The notes under the pieces: generated by a model | The model's input: the letters and a program-made list of their open reading frames with translations, nothing else | The model's database searches: none | Told to the model about the DNA's origin: nothing | Assembly: GCA_035566015.1 (NCBI GenBank) | Contig: DATMRS010000023.1 | Coordinates: 124,001 to 188,000 of the forward strand | Length of the DNA: 64,000 nt | Direction of reading: 5' to 3' | Origin: DATMRS01 sp035566015 | GTDB lineage: Bacteria; Pseudomonadota; Alphaproteobacteria; Sphingomonadales; Sphingomonadaceae | In this document: positions 1-8,631 of the stretch, piece by piece | Position numbering within the stretch: the stretch's first letter is position 1 | Layout: each line of letters starts with the position of its first letter | Program-made: the position numbers and the translations under genes

Positions 1-230
1 CTCTCGTTATTGACGGCCGCATCATGCAAATCCGCCTGGGACAAGGATCTGGTGTCCCGCGCATTCCAAAGCTCGCGCAGGCGCATGCCGTCTCGCCGAA
101 AAATCTGCACCACCGCACTGCGCACGCCCAGGCCGTCCCGAATACGATCAAGGGCCTGCTGCCATCGCCCTTCCTGTTCGCAACAGGCATAAATGTCCGG
201 CAAAACTTGATTGGCCAAATCGGACACCAT
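1..230 (-). CDS. LuxR-type regulator, N-terminal fragment (runs off left edge)
   Basis: An open frame reads leftward from an ATG at 228-230 to the window edge (76 complete codons) without a stop. A purine-rich ribosome site (GAGGGGGAG) abuts the ATG, so the following GTG codon is an alternative start. The translation contains DIYACCEQEGRWQQALDRI and a segment like VRSAVVQIFRRDG. This resembles the N-terminal sensor half of sphingomonad LuxR-family regulators, where a short alpha-helical lead is followed by a GAF-like fold. The helix-turn-helix lies outside the window, so the family call rests on this half only. The gene reads away from the TetR gene at 420-1085, whose 3' end faces its promoter. 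Confidence 0.5.
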   Translation of the reverse strand, partial: MVSDLANQVLPDIYACCEQEGRWQQALDRIRDGLGVRSAVVQIFRRDGMRLRELWNARDTRSLSQADLHDAAVNNE

Positions 231-419
231 CTCCCCCTCGCCATGTTCCTGGCTTATGTCCAAGCGCGATTTGGCATAATCTTATAGCGCTCCATATGGA
301 ACAGGCATAGCGATCCATGCCGATGCGCCCCGATGTTGGCGGGTCGGCTTCTTGCAGCACGACGCCCCGACGCAAGCATTCAGATGCTCATGGCCGCCGA
401 TCCCGCGATTTCAGCTATA

Positions 420-1085
420 TTATGAACGAACCGCCTTATTTATGGAGAGCACAAAATTATTCACGGTTTGCTCTTCAAAAAAATCATCGCTGAAATCATA
501 GAGATGATAAGTGTAAGCTATACTATTTGTTAAATGACCATGCAGCCAAATAAAGACAAACTCGATCCTCTTAATCTCATCTGGAGATAATTTTCTTTCT
601 CCTTCAAGTTCGATACGCTGGATATAGCGTTGCGTCACCTCTCGGCCAAACCGGCTTATCGGCCGCCAGCTATCCCTGCCTTGCAGATGATATCGAATGC
701 CCGAGCGGAGCAAATTTGCATGGGCACGATAATTCGCCAGAGCTCCACGGACGATCGCTTCGGCCAGCTTTGCGGTGGGCGTGTTCTCGAACATGATGTC
801 GATCGCCTCTCCACGCCGAGCGAGCATCAACTCGATCAGGGCGTCGAAAAGCCCCTCTTTAGTTGCAAAGCGATGATAAAAGGATCCAACAGAGCATCCG
901 GCTCGATCGACGAGCTCACGAACCGAAATCACGTCGAAATCCTGCTCACGCAACATTTCGAGCGCTGTGGTCATAATTCTGTTATATGTTTGAAGGCTGC
1001 GCTCCTGTAGCGGGCGACGCACGTTTCTCGCCAGATCCGGATTGCCATCGCTTGCCGCGTCAAATTTCCGAGTGGCAGGAACCAA
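420..1085 (-). CDS. TetR/AcrR family transcriptional regulator
   Basis: This 221-residue protein is a one-component repressor or activator that binds DNA as a dimer. Residues about 29-75 form the TetR_N domain. The recognition helix-turn-helix is at about 51-73 (ISVRELVDRAGCSVGSFYHRF), with the typical FYHRFATKEGLF continuation. The remaining helical part is the ligand and dimerisation domain, and its ligand cannot be inferred. The first 25 residues are a charged, probably disordered tail. The gene stands alone between a partial LuxR gene and an exported hypothetical. Its upstream region has a widely spaced 9-bp inverted repeat at 1181-1238. A and T are more frequent in its last 100 bases than in neighbouring genes. 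Confidence 0.93.
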   Translation of the reverse strand: MVPATRKFDAASDGNPDLARNVRRPLQERSLQTYNRIMTTALEMLREQDFDVISVRELVDRAGCSVGSFYHRFATKEGLFDALIELMLARRGEAIDIMFENTPTAKLAEAIVRGALANYRAHANLLRSGIRYHLQGRDSWRPISRFGREVTQRYIQRIELEGERKLSPDEIKRIEFVFIWLHGHLTNSIAYTYHLYDFSDDFFEEQTVNNFVLSINKAVRS

Positions 1086-1180
1086 GCTACAACCTCATAT
1101 GCATCGACTCGCCTAAACAGAGATATGTCGGTTGATCAAGAGAGTGCAGGATTTCCTAGCGGGTTGACTTGATTTGCGTC

Positions 1181-1238
1181 ACTGGTCACTGCCTAGCGAT
1201 ATGGGCATGCAGAATGCCATTGGGTCTATGTGACCAGT
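1181..1238. repeat. 9-bp inverted repeat (ACTGGTCAC / GTGACCAGT) upstream of the TetR gene
   Basis: ACTGGTCAC at 1181-1189 is matched by its exact complement GTGACCAGT at 1230-1238, with 40 bases between. It lies about 100-150 bp upstream of the TetR start. The arms are too far apart for one dimer site, so they could be two half-sites or chance. The 1086-1348 interval otherwise shows no gene. Confidence 0.35.
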
Positions 1239-1348
1239 ATCCGAACTCATAACCACCAGATGATGGCAGCGGTGAAGGTGACGGCATATCTGCGCCTGTC
1301 CCCTTGAGCCCGCTCGGACGCGTCAATCGGAGGGCGGGCCGACGCTCG

Positions 1349-2002
1349 CTACCTCCCGGATTTCCGCTTCTGGGCGGGTCCGAACGGATCCTTGGGTATA
1401 TGGTCGAGGCGCTGCCCCTCGCCTCTTGCGGCCGCAGGCTTTACGCGCTGATCTTCGACGCAATTTCTCAGTTCGGCAACCGCGGCGCTGCTCCCATCGA
1501 GGTCCAGCCGCTCGACGGGCACATCGCCGCGCGAGATGTGAAGAGCCTTGGACGCCGCGAAGTAGGACGGGAATTTCGCTCCGAAGCTCGTGACAAATCC
1601 CTGTTTGCCCTCCGATACCATGCCGACCGCAAAATGCGCGGGATAGCTGCTGTTCGAGAGGCGGAAATTCAGCTTCAGCCGATCCTTGGGCTTGATCGAC
1701 CAGTTGGCGTTAAGAACCGAAAGACGGTTTGTACCGTCGATATCCAGACCGAGGAGTAGGGTCGTGCCCCCGGGACGCTCATAGGTCCGGGTCAGGAAGC
1801 AGCCCTTTCCGTCCTTGCTTGCCGACACCATCCAGCCGCCGATGGCGCGCGATGCATAGTCGCGGGCGGAGGCATGATCGCTCACCGAGAGACCGGCGGC
1901 GCAAACCAGCGCGAGGAACACCGGCCGCGCACTGGCCCGAAGCCGAGCCCGAACGATGGGGCCGGTGTAGTCGATCGGTCGTTGCGGCTTCACCATAGGC
2001 AT
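1349..2002 (-). CDS. Exported hypothetical protein
   Basis: I do not recognise a named family. The 217-residue product has a basic N-terminus followed by a hydrophobic stretch at about residues 27-42 (PVFLALVCAAGLSV) and an Ala-rich region ending near ASA-RD, which fits a signal peptide. The mature part starts with a GGWMVSASKDGKGCFLTRTYE pattern and is rich in beta-strand-forming residues. That layout is seen in small periplasmic proteins of sphingomonads, and some resemblance to IalB-like proteins is possible. The last 40 residues are basic and Pro/Lys-rich. The start is supported by GGAGAAAC just before the ATG. It follows the MoaF-like gene on the same strand after 109 bp that contain a hairpin. 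Confidence 0.7.
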   Translation of the reverse strand: MPMVKPQRPIDYTGPIVRARLRASARPVFLALVCAAGLSVSDHASARDYASRAIGGWMVSASKDGKGCFLTRTYERPGGTTLLLGLDIDGTNRLSVLNANWSIKPKDRLKLNFRLSNSSYPAHFAVGMVSEGKQGFVTSFGAKFPSYFAASKALHISRGDVPVERLDLDGSSAAVAELRNCVEDQRVKPAAARGEGQRLDHIPKDPFGPAQKRKSGR

Positions 2003-2025
2003 GTTTCTCCACGGCGACCTTAACC

Positions 2026-2056
2026 GGTTGCGCCGCCATTGGCCACGACCGCAACC
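2026..2056 (-). terminator. Hairpin downstream of the MoaF-like gene (possible terminator)
   Basis: GGTTGCG at 2026-2032 pairs with CGCAACC at 2050-2056 across a 17-base loop. It lies in the 109-bp gap between the end of the MoaF-like gene and the next minus-strand gene. No U-tract follows, so termination would be weak or factor-dependent. Confidence 0.35.
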
Positions 2057-2111
2057 CGGTCGATCGCCATGCCCTCGGGCCTATTGGTCTGCGTCTGTTA
2101 TGCTTCCGACA

Positions 2112-2897
2112 TTATCCAGGTTCGTATCCGGCAGGATAGGACATCTGATTGAGCAGCACGATCTTGGCGCCGACAGGGCGGCTAATCAGGCCCGCGGGGG
2201 TTCGCCCGAACAGCATGCCGACATTCCTTTTCTGCGCAAAATCCATGAGCACCGTGAGCCCGACCGGCCCGCCGTCGTTCAACGTGAGCAGGAACAGATC
2301 ATCCCGCACCTTGCGCATGCTGACCGCCTCTATGCCGACCTCCGTCTTGAGCGGCTGGAAGCGCGGATCGTCCGGCAGCAGCAGCCATTGCCAGAGGATC
2401 GCCGCCGAGTTGACATAGACATGTTCGAGCGCCGCCTCCTCGCTATACTCGCAATAGGCGCGCCGGCCGATCAGTTCGCGCGATTCCGGGATCGGCGTAT
2501 AGGGGCCGTCATGCCCGCCGATGCGGGCTGTGCGGATATGGCGGCGGAGCAGATTGCCGCCTGCTTCGTCCCACGCGACGACCGCGCGTCCCGCCGGTCG
2601 GTCGATGACGTGGCTGATGCCGATCGCCTTATCGGACGAGGCGAAGTGAAGGAAGAATATGCCCGGCCGAAGCTCGACCGCATCATAGGGGTCCTCGCCG
2701 CTTTGCGTGCCCTTCTCTTCCTCGATGGACCAGGCCACGCGTTCGGCGCCCAATCGCAGGATCGCGGCCGCGCCATCGTCGTAGCGCAGCGTGATCGTCT
2801 CCCCCGCCAGCGCCTGCGTCGACGGCAGGCGGTTCTTCTCCAGATCCATGTCGCGGGCCATCGGCGGCACCGGCCGGATCGGTTCAAGCTCGGCCAT
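2112..2897 (-). CDS. MoaF-family protein
   Basis: This 261-residue protein matches the pattern of MoaF-type proteins. The N-terminal half has a beta-barrel-like segment at about residues 29-85 that includes GEDPYDAVELRPGIFFLHF, close to the MoaF hallmark (GEDPYxAVxxRPGIFFVDF). The C-terminal half repeats a similar fold and carries the AALEHVYVNSAAILWQWL segment. MoaF was named for a molybdopterin gene cluster, but many homologues are catabolic or lipocalin-like proteins of unknown role, and no other molybdopterin gene is nearby. I set the start at 2897 because AAGGAGGAG precedes that ATG. A longer in-frame extension would run into the next gene. It is the last gene of a run led by the TBDR at 4762-7122. 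Confidence 0.8.
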   Translation of the reverse strand: MAELEPIRPVPPMARDMDLEKNRLPSTQALAGETITLRYDDGAAAILRLGAERVAWSIEEEKGTQSGEDPYDAVELRPGIFFLHFASSDKAIGISHVIDRPAGRAVVAWDEAGGNLLRRHIRTARIGGHDGPYTPIPESRELIGRRAYCEYSEEAALEHVYVNSAAILWQWLLLPDDPRFQPLKTEVGIEAVSMRKVRDDLFLLTLNDGGPVGLTVLMDFAQKRNVGMLFGRTPAGLISRPVGAKIVLLNQMSYPAGYEPG

Positions 2898-2923
2898 AGT
2901 CTCCTCCTTGCGATCGTCGTGCG

Positions 2924-3784
2924 CTACCAGCCGGAGCCGCCGCCATAGGGGATGGCGTTGCTGCCCAGCGCCCAGATTTCCTCGATCCGGCCGCCCACCA
3001 CCCTGAATATCTCGGTGAAGATCATGCTGCTCGGCGATTTGATCGGAAAATCGCCGCCGGCCCGGGGAAGATCGCCGGGATGATCGAACACGAGATGGCA
3101 GACGACAAGGCCCCGATCCATATCGACGATGGGATAGCGGCGGTCGCGCAAGGCCTCGATATAGCCATAATGGCCGTCGGTGATCTGGCGTGCGACATCC
3201 AGCGCGCGATGCTCCTCGCCCTGCTCCACCAGCGATGGATCGTCCGCGCTGTCGACGACGCCGTTCACCAGCCTGCGGCAATCGCCCCGCACCGGCACCC
3301 GCGCGCCATCCGATAGCTCGATCGCGTCGAAATAGATATCGGCGGCGCGGATCAGTTCCTCCCGGCCCGCGCGGGCATCGGGCTCGACCAGCGCGTGGAA
3401 CGCGGCGGTGGACCCGGCGAAGACGGCGGCCGGATCGAAAAAGGGGCCGGGGCGCGTAACGATCGTTTCCGCCTCGGCGATAACGCGCCCTTCCACCTTG
3501 AGGCGGATCGAGACGATCGCCGCCTCGCCCATTTCATCCGCCAGACCCCAGAATTCCACCTGCCCGGCATCGGGGTCGACGAAATATTGTGCGCCCTCCC
3601 TGCGGCCGCGCAGGGTGCGCCAGATGCCGGCGCCCAGCGGCAGGGTCTGGCCGTCCTCGGTGTAGCGAAAGTGCGGCGCAACCCTGATCCGTCCCGGTGC
3701 CCGCGCGAACAGCGCTTCCAGATACTCGTCCATCACGTGGATCAGGCGCGAACGCTCCGCCTGCCGGGGCTCATTCTCCATCAT
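2924..3784 (-). CDS. Double NTF2-like protein, paralogue A
   Basis: This 286-residue protein belongs to an unnamed family represented seven times in the window; it looks like the family I know as DUF8021. It appears to be two NTF2/SnoaL-like halves. The first carries YLEAL, FRYTEDGQ and GIWRT; the second carries YFDAIELSDG and DCRRLVNG. Conserved late segments are RDRRYPIVD and the C-terminal PYGGGSGW. NTF2-like folds often act as isomerases, hydratases or cyclases on hydrophobic substrates, but no reaction is known for this group. The start is one of two adjacent ATGs (3784, 3781) preceded by AGGGAG. No signal peptide is visible, so it is probably cytoplasmic. Paralogue B lies 40 bp upstream and is its closest relative here. 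Confidence 0.85.
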   Translation of the reverse strand: MMENEPRQAERSRLIHVMDEYLEALFARAPGRIRVAPHFRYTEDGQTLPLGAGIWRTLRGRREGAQYFVDPDAGQVEFWGLADEMGEAAIVSIRLKVEGRVIAEAETIVTRPGPFFDPAAVFAGSTAAFHALVEPDARAGREELIRAADIYFDAIELSDGARVPVRGDCRRLVNGVVDSADDPSLVEQGEEHRALDVARQITDGHYGYIEALRDRRYPIVDMDRGLVVCHLVFDHPGDLPRAGGDFPIKSPSSMIFTEIFRVVGGRIEEIWALGSNAIPYGGGSGW

Positions 3785-3824
3785 GCTACTATTTACTCCC
3801 TGCGCGCTGTACCGCCGATGTTCG

Positions 3825-4691
3825 TCACCGAGGCCAGCCGGAATCGATGCCATAGGGCAGTGCGCCGCCGATGGCCCAAACCTCCTCAAGGACGCCCCGG
3901 CAAATCTTGAACGCCTCGAACACCATCATCGTGTTGGGAACGGGAAAGACGACGTCACCGTCGGCGCGCGGCAAATCGCCGGGATGATCGAACAGCAGGT
4001 GCGCGATGACGATCCCGCGTTCCTCATCGACGATCGGATAGCGGCGGTCGCGCAGCGCCTCGATATACGCATAATGGCCCGCATCCATCTGCTCGGCGAC
4101 GCTAAGCGCACGGTGCGCGTCGCTCTCGCCAAGCTGATCGGCGTCCATCACGCTGTCGAGCGTTCCGTTGACCAGCCTGCGGCAATCCCCCTCGACCGGC
4201 AGGCGGCTGCCGTCGCTCAGTTCGATCGCATCGAAATAGCGATCCGCGATCGCGACCAGCGCCTCGCGCGAACCGCGCTCCTCGGGCGGAAGGATGCGGT
4301 GGAAACCGCTATTCTCCTCACATACGACATCGGGATTGAAGAAATCGCCGCCGCTGCCGCGAACGACGATGGTCTCGATCTCGGAAATCGTCCTCCCCTC
4401 CGCCCGCAGACGCACGCCGAAGAGGGAGTCCCTGTCATGTTCGGTCACGGCGCCCCAGAACTCGATCTGGCTCCGCACCGTATCGACGAAATAATGGCCT
4501 TCCTTGCGGCGCCCCCTGACGGTCCTCCACAGGCCCGTGCCAACCGGCAAGGCGCGCGTATTCTCCGTGTTCCGAACGTGCGGCGCCAGGCGCAGGTCCT
4601 GCGGGCGCCGCGCCGCCAGCGCGTCGAGATACTGGTCCATGACCCCTATCAGGCGCGCGCGCTCGGCGGCCGGAACGGCTCCTTCTGTCAT
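3825..4691 (-). CDS. Double NTF2-like protein, paralogue B
   Basis: This 288-residue member of the seven-copy family shares long segments with paralogue A: RLIxVMDxYLxAL at the start, GLWRTVRGRR, YFDAIELSDG, DCRRLVNG and GHYAYIEALRDRRYPIVD. The two look like a comparatively recent tandem duplication. It ends in PYGIDSGWPR. Compared with the other members it carries an inserted GGDFFNPDV-type segment in the linker between the halves. The start at 4691 has GAGAT nine bases upstream. It lies 70 bp downstream of the TBDR, so the order TBDR, B, A, MoaF-like suggests one transcript. The function is unknown, and the fold assignment is by pattern only. Confidence 0.85.
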   Translation of the reverse strand: MTEGAVPAAERARLIGVMDQYLDALAARRPQDLRLAPHVRNTENTRALPVGTGLWRTVRGRRKEGHYFVDTVRSQIEFWGAVTEHDRDSLFGVRLRAEGRTISEIETIVVRGSGGDFFNPDVVCEENSGFHRILPPEERGSREALVAIADRYFDAIELSDGSRLPVEGDCRRLVNGTLDSVMDADQLGESDAHRALSVAEQMDAGHYAYIEALRDRRYPIVDEERGIVIAHLLFDHPGDLPRADGDVVFPVPNTMMVFEAFKICRGVLEEVWAIGGALPYGIDSGWPR

Positions 4692-4761
4692 CGGTGCGGA
4701 TCTCCCGTAAATGCGTTGGTGACGGGCGCCCGGCGACGGCCTTGCCGCCGCCGGGCCAGCC

Positions 4762-7122
4762 CTAGAAATTCTTGCGGACGGTCACGCCCCATTGGCGGGG
4801 CGGCGCCACGCTCTGCTCCAACGTGCCGAAGCCGCTCACCAGATCGAGAGCGCCGGTCGTATAGAGCTTGTTGGTGAGATTGGTGGCGAACACGGCGATC
4901 GACCAGTCGCGGTCCGGCGCGACCCAGGTGATCCGGCCGTTGAGCAGCGCATAACCCTTCTGCGCCGCCGTCGCTGTATTGGCCGAGTTATAATAGACTT
5001 TCGACTGATAGGTCATGTCCAGCCGGGGCGTGACCGTCCAGCCGGCCGGCGCGACGAATTCATATTGGGTCCCGACGCTTGCCGTCACCTTCGGCGTGCG
5101 GGCCGGCACGGTATCGAGCGTCGGCCCCCCGGCGATGCCCGCCGCCGCGCCGAGATCGTCGTTCTTATAATGGAGATAACCGAAATTGGCGTCGAAGGTC
5201 AGCCCCTCGACGGGGCGCGCCTGAAGCTCCAGTTCGACGCCTTCGATATGGGCCTTGCCCACATTCTGCGTCACCGTCGCGATGATGCCGTTATTGTCGA
5301 CATAGAGCGAAGGAAGCTGGATGCCCTTGTACCGGGAGTAGAACAGCGCGCCGTTCAGGCGGACGCGCCGATCGAACAGCGTGGATTTGAAGCCGGCTTC
5401 ATAGGCCGTGAGCGATTCCGGCCCGAACGATTTGATCTGAGTCTGGTCATTCGGCCGTGGGCTGAAGCCGCCCCCGCGAAAGCCCGTGGAAATCTGGGCA
5501 TAGGTCATGAAGTTGGGCGTCCACTGATAGGCGATATTGCCCATCGGCGACCATTTCTTGTCGCCTTCGGATATTTTCGTGACCGGAAACAGCAGATCGC
5601 CGGTGATGAGCGATTGCCGCAATATCGAGATCGATTTGTCCTCGTCGGTATAGCGCACGCCGCCGGTTATGCTCAGCTTGTCGGTCGCGTGGAATACGCC
5701 ATGGACGAATGCGGCCTTACTGGTCTGTTTCTGCTCGTCATCGAAGTAGAAGGCCAGGATATCCGGCGGATAGACTTCGGCATTCCCATAATCCCCATCA
5801 TGGCCATGGTAATAATAACCGCCTATCGTCCAGTCGAGCGGCCCGCTGGTTCCCGTCAACGTCAACTCCTGGCTGAACTGCCGATGGGGATCGTTATCGA
5901 TCGTCATGTTGATCGCCTCGGGCGACCCGCTGGAATTGACGCCGAATACGGCCTTGTAATGACGGTAGGCCGTAACCGATTTCAGGGCCAGATTATCGCC
6001 CAGCTTCCAGTCAATCGTGCCGCTGATGCCCCATTGGACGATGTTGTTCTTGTTCGGATAATCCAGCCCCGTAATCGCGGAATGATAGTTATTGTAGGTC
6101 GTATAGGGGCTGTCGGTCACGAACCTGTCGTCATAGGGAACGCCATAGGTCGGAATGGCGACGGTCTCGTTCCAGATCGGCGTGTAACCGGCATCGTCGC
6201 CGGTGGTGGCGATGATCGCCAGCTTGTCGGCCGGCTGCTTCTGATGCTGGTTCTGATAGTCCGCGATCAGGTTGATTTCGAGCGCGTCGTTGGCGATGAA
6301 ACGAAATGCCGCGCGCCCGGACTGCACGTTGGTGTTGCCCTGCGTATCCACCTTGCAGCTCGAATTGTTGGTCGTCGGCTGGATCGACCCGGCAAGATCG
6401 GGATGAACGCACGCGAAGTCGAGCACATCCATATAGCCCGACAGCATCTTCGACGAGCCTGAGAACCGCGCAAAGAGCCGATCGGGCACCAGCGTCACGT
6501 CGAAGCTGCCACGAATGTCGCGCCGGCTGAAATTGCCGAGCGATCCCTCGACATAGCCATGGCCGTCGCCCGTCGGCTTGGCGGAGATGAGCCGGATCGC
6601 GCCGCCAATGGCGTTCTGCCCGAACAGCGTGCCCTGCGGACCGCGCAGCACCTCGACACGATCCAGATCGAGCAGATCCAGCGCGGCGCCGATCGGCCGC
6701 GCTTCATAAACGTCATCCACATAGATTGCGACGCCGGGCTCGAAGGCGAGCGAGAAGTCGCTGAGGCCGATCCCGCGGATGGTTGCGAATGCCGCCGGGC
6801 CGAACCCCGCGCCGCCCGGATTGATCGTCAGGTTGGGCGCCTGTCCGCTCAGGCTCGTCACGTCGCTGACCGATCGCGATTCCAGATCCGCGCCGGTGAC
6901 GGCCGTGATAGCAAGCGGCGTCTTCTGCAGATTCTCGCTTCGGAACCGCGCCGTCACCACAATCTCCTGGAGGCCGCCTTTGGGCGGGGTGGCGCCTTGA
7001 TCCGGCGCCGTTCCGTCAGGCGATCCTGCCGGCGTCTGCGCATGCGCCGCGAAAGACAGGATGCTTCCGCTCAGCAGCAAGAGTGCGAATGTACGGCGAA
7101 CGCGGCTGTTCATCGCGGCCAT
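4762..7122 (-). CDS. TonB-dependent outer-membrane receptor 1
   Basis: This 786-residue outer-membrane receptor has a signal peptide (residues 1 to about 28, ending AAHA-Q). A TonB-box-like EIVVTAR segment follows at about 53-59, then the plug domain with DLESRS and a VEVLRGPQGTLFGQNAIGG motif, and a 22-strand barrel ending in the terminal Phe (VRKNF). It lacks the N-terminal signalling extension of FecA-type receptors. A Cys pair (FACVHP ... SSCKVD) sits in an early barrel loop, as in receptors 3, 4 and 5. Receptors of this type import large aromatic or terpenoid molecules in sphingomonads as well as siderophores. GGGGAAGATC precedes the ATG. The promoter region carries one of the three shared dyads (7271-7299). 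Confidence 0.95.
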   Translation of the reverse strand: MAAMNSRVRRTFALLLLSGSILSFAAHAQTPAGSPDGTAPDQGATPPKGGLQEIVVTARFRSENLQKTPLAITAVTGADLESRSVSDVTSLSGQAPNLTINPGGAGFGPAAFATIRGIGLSDFSLAFEPGVAIYVDDVYEARPIGAALDLLDLDRVEVLRGPQGTLFGQNAIGGAIRLISAKPTGDGHGYVEGSLGNFSRRDIRGSFDVTLVPDRLFARFSGSSKMLSGYMDVLDFACVHPDLAGSIQPTTNNSSCKVDTQGNTNVQSGRAAFRFIANDALEINLIADYQNQHQKQPADKLAIIATTGDDAGYTPIWNETVAIPTYGVPYDDRFVTDSPYTTYNNYHSAITGLDYPNKNNIVQWGISGTIDWKLGDNLALKSVTAYRHYKAVFGVNSSGSPEAINMTIDNDPHRQFSQELTLTGTSGPLDWTIGGYYYHGHDGDYGNAEVYPPDILAFYFDDEQKQTSKAAFVHGVFHATDKLSITGGVRYTDEDKSISILRQSLITGDLLFPVTKISEGDKKWSPMGNIAYQWTPNFMTYAQISTGFRGGGFSPRPNDQTQIKSFGPESLTAYEAGFKSTLFDRRVRLNGALFYSRYKGIQLPSLYVDNNGIIATVTQNVGKAHIEGVELELQARPVEGLTFDANFGYLHYKNDDLGAAAGIAGGPTLDTVPARTPKVTASVGTQYEFVAPAGWTVTPRLDMTYQSKVYYNSANTATAAQKGYALLNGRITWVAPDRDWSIAVFATNLTNKLYTTGALDLVSGFGTLEQSVAPPRQWGVTVRKNF

Positions 7123-7270
7123 GATCTTCCCCTCTCCCGGTGCCGGCGGCCGTGATGCGAAGAAAACGCACCAGGGCGTCGCGGGCGACCATGTTTTTTC
7201 GGTCTATGTCATGCGGGACATTGTCGGCCCGCCAGGGAGGACTCGATCGTCTCTATCTCCCCTGCCCGGA

Positions 7271-7299
7271 AAATTGGTCTTATATGGGACTAATGTCAA
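7271..7299 (-). promoter_or_regulatory. Sigma70-type promoter with degenerate MarR-type dyad, site C
   Basis: Read on the minus strand, a perfect -35 TTGACA (7294-7299) is followed 17 bases later by CAATTT (7271-7276). The spacer holds GTCCCA-TA-TAAGAC, a degenerate version of the dyad at sites A and B. It lies about 150 bp upstream of the TBDR at 4762-7122 and points at it. The rest of the 210-bp gap shows no gene. Confidence 0.6.
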
Positions 7300-7332
7300 G
7301 CGATTTGGTATCAGATGGGTCTATTATGTGGC

Positions 7333-8631
7333 TTAAGCGTAAGCCGGCGCCACACGCGGTCTGGCGGGCGGACGGAGGAAGAAAAGGATCAGCGCGCCGG
7401 CCGCGCAAGCGATCGCGTTGACGTGGAACACGGCGGCGAAACTGCCGGTGTGATCGTACCAGTAGCCCGCGATCACCGGCGCGAGGGCGCCCAATGTCGA
7501 TTGTACGGCGGAGGCAAGGCCGAAGACCGAGGCATAGGTCGCCGGCCCGAACCAGTTGCCGAGCATCGTGACCATGCAGACCATGCAGCTCGATCCGCCG
7601 ATACCGAGGCAGGTGATGCTCACATAGAGCAGCCATGGATTGCTCGCATGCGCGAACAGCCCGATCCCCGAGGCCTGACACAGGATCGCGACCACCCAGA
7701 GATATTTGGGGTCGATGCGGTCGCCCAGGATGCCGGTCAGCATATGCGCGACGAGGCCGATCGCCACCGCCGCCGAAAGGAGATAGGCCGCCGTTTCGGT
7801 GGAATAGCCAAGATCCCGGATCTGCAACACGCCGTCGCCCAGGAAGATGGCGAACGCCGCGCTGAAGCCTGCCGCGCAGGCCATGACCAGCCAGAAGGCG
7901 GGTGATCGCAGAACCTCGCCGAATTTCCAGTTCTCGGCGGTGACGTAGACGCGTGAGGCGGGGCGTGCTTCCTCAACGGCCGTCGCGGAAACCGGCTGCC
8001 CGTCCGCCTCCTGCCCCAGATCCTCGGGACGATCGTGAACGAACAGCAGGCTGACGACGACCGCGCCCAGCCCGCCGGCGGCGATGATCCACCAGCCGAA
8101 GCGCCAGTCCTGATGCGTGACGGCGATGGCATGTTCGAGGATCGGGGCGCAGATCATGCTGCCGATCGTGCCGCCCGAAAGGATCAGGGCGAGCGCCAGC
8201 GACCGCTTCCTGACGAACCAGAAGGTTATCGCCGCCTGCGCCGGAATGGGGCCGCCCACTGCATCGGAAACCCCGATGACCAGCCCGCAGACAAGAAACA
8301 ACATCAGCGGCGTCGCCACGATGGTGGCCATCGCCGCGGCGCCGCCGATCAGGAGGAGGTTGCCGATCACGAGCGTCCAGCGGATGCCGACCCGATCGAT
8401 AAGCTTGGCGACGAGCGGGCCGGGCAGGCCGGTCATCACCATGAAGATGGAATAAGCAAGGCCGAGCGTGGTGCGGCTGAAATGATATTCGTCGGCCATA
8501 TGGACGTTGAGGAAGCTCAGCCCATACATCGGCAGGGCAAGGTTGGCGGCCATGATCAGCCACAAGGCGATCACCAGCTTCCAGCCGTAGAAAGGTCGAT
8601 GGCCAGCGGCCCTCGCCCCCCTGCGTGTCAC
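7333..8631 (-). CDS. MFS transporter (OFA/monocarboxylate-like)
   Basis: This 432-residue permease has about 12 membrane segments. It begins with the FYGWKLVIALWLIMAANLALP signature typical of oxalate/formate-antiporter and monocarboxylate-type MFS proteins. A polar central loop (about residues 200-235) follows TM6. I chose the GTG at 8631 because its GTGA overlaps the stop of paralogue C (8628-8630), which fits translational coupling. A longer frame exists but would overlap coding sequence of C. The substrate is probably an organic acid generated or used by this cluster. It is transcribed with paralogue C from the dyad promoter at 9534-9562. Confidence 0.92.
   Translation of the reverse strand: MTRRGARAAGHRPFYGWKLVIALWLIMAANLALPMYGLSFLNVHMADEYHFSRTTLGLAYSIFMVMTGLPGPLVAKLIDRVGIRWTLVIGNLLLIGGAAAMATIVATPLMLFLVCGLVIGVSDAVGGPIPAQAAITFWFVRKRSLALALILSGGTIGSMICAPILEHAIAVTHQDWRFGWWIIAAGGLGAVVVSLLFVHDRPEDLGQEADGQPVSATAVEEARPASRVYVTAENWKFGEVLRSPAFWLVMACAAGFSAAFAIFLGDGVLQIRDLGYSTETAAYLLSAAVAIGLVAHMLTGILGDRIDPKYLWVVAILCQASGIGLFAHASNPWLLYVSITCLGIGGSSCMVCMVTMLGNWFGPATYASVFGLASAVQSTLGALAPVIAGYWYDHTGSFAAVFHVNAIACAAGALILFFLRPPARPRVAPAYA

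Noticed and set aside
2112..2897. Molybdenum cofactor biosynthesis at this locus
   Set aside because: Only a MoaF-pattern gene is present. No other moa or mob gene and no molybdoenzyme are visible in the window.
2898..3281. Longer N-terminus for the MoaF-like protein
   Set aside because: It would overlap the end of paralogue A, while the ATG at 2897 has a near-perfect ribosome site.
4792..6462. A 556-codon open frame opposite receptor 1
   Set aside because: It is antisense to a well-supported receptor gene and its translation is Arg/Asp-rich without any domain pattern. Long antisense frames are common in GC-rich DNA.
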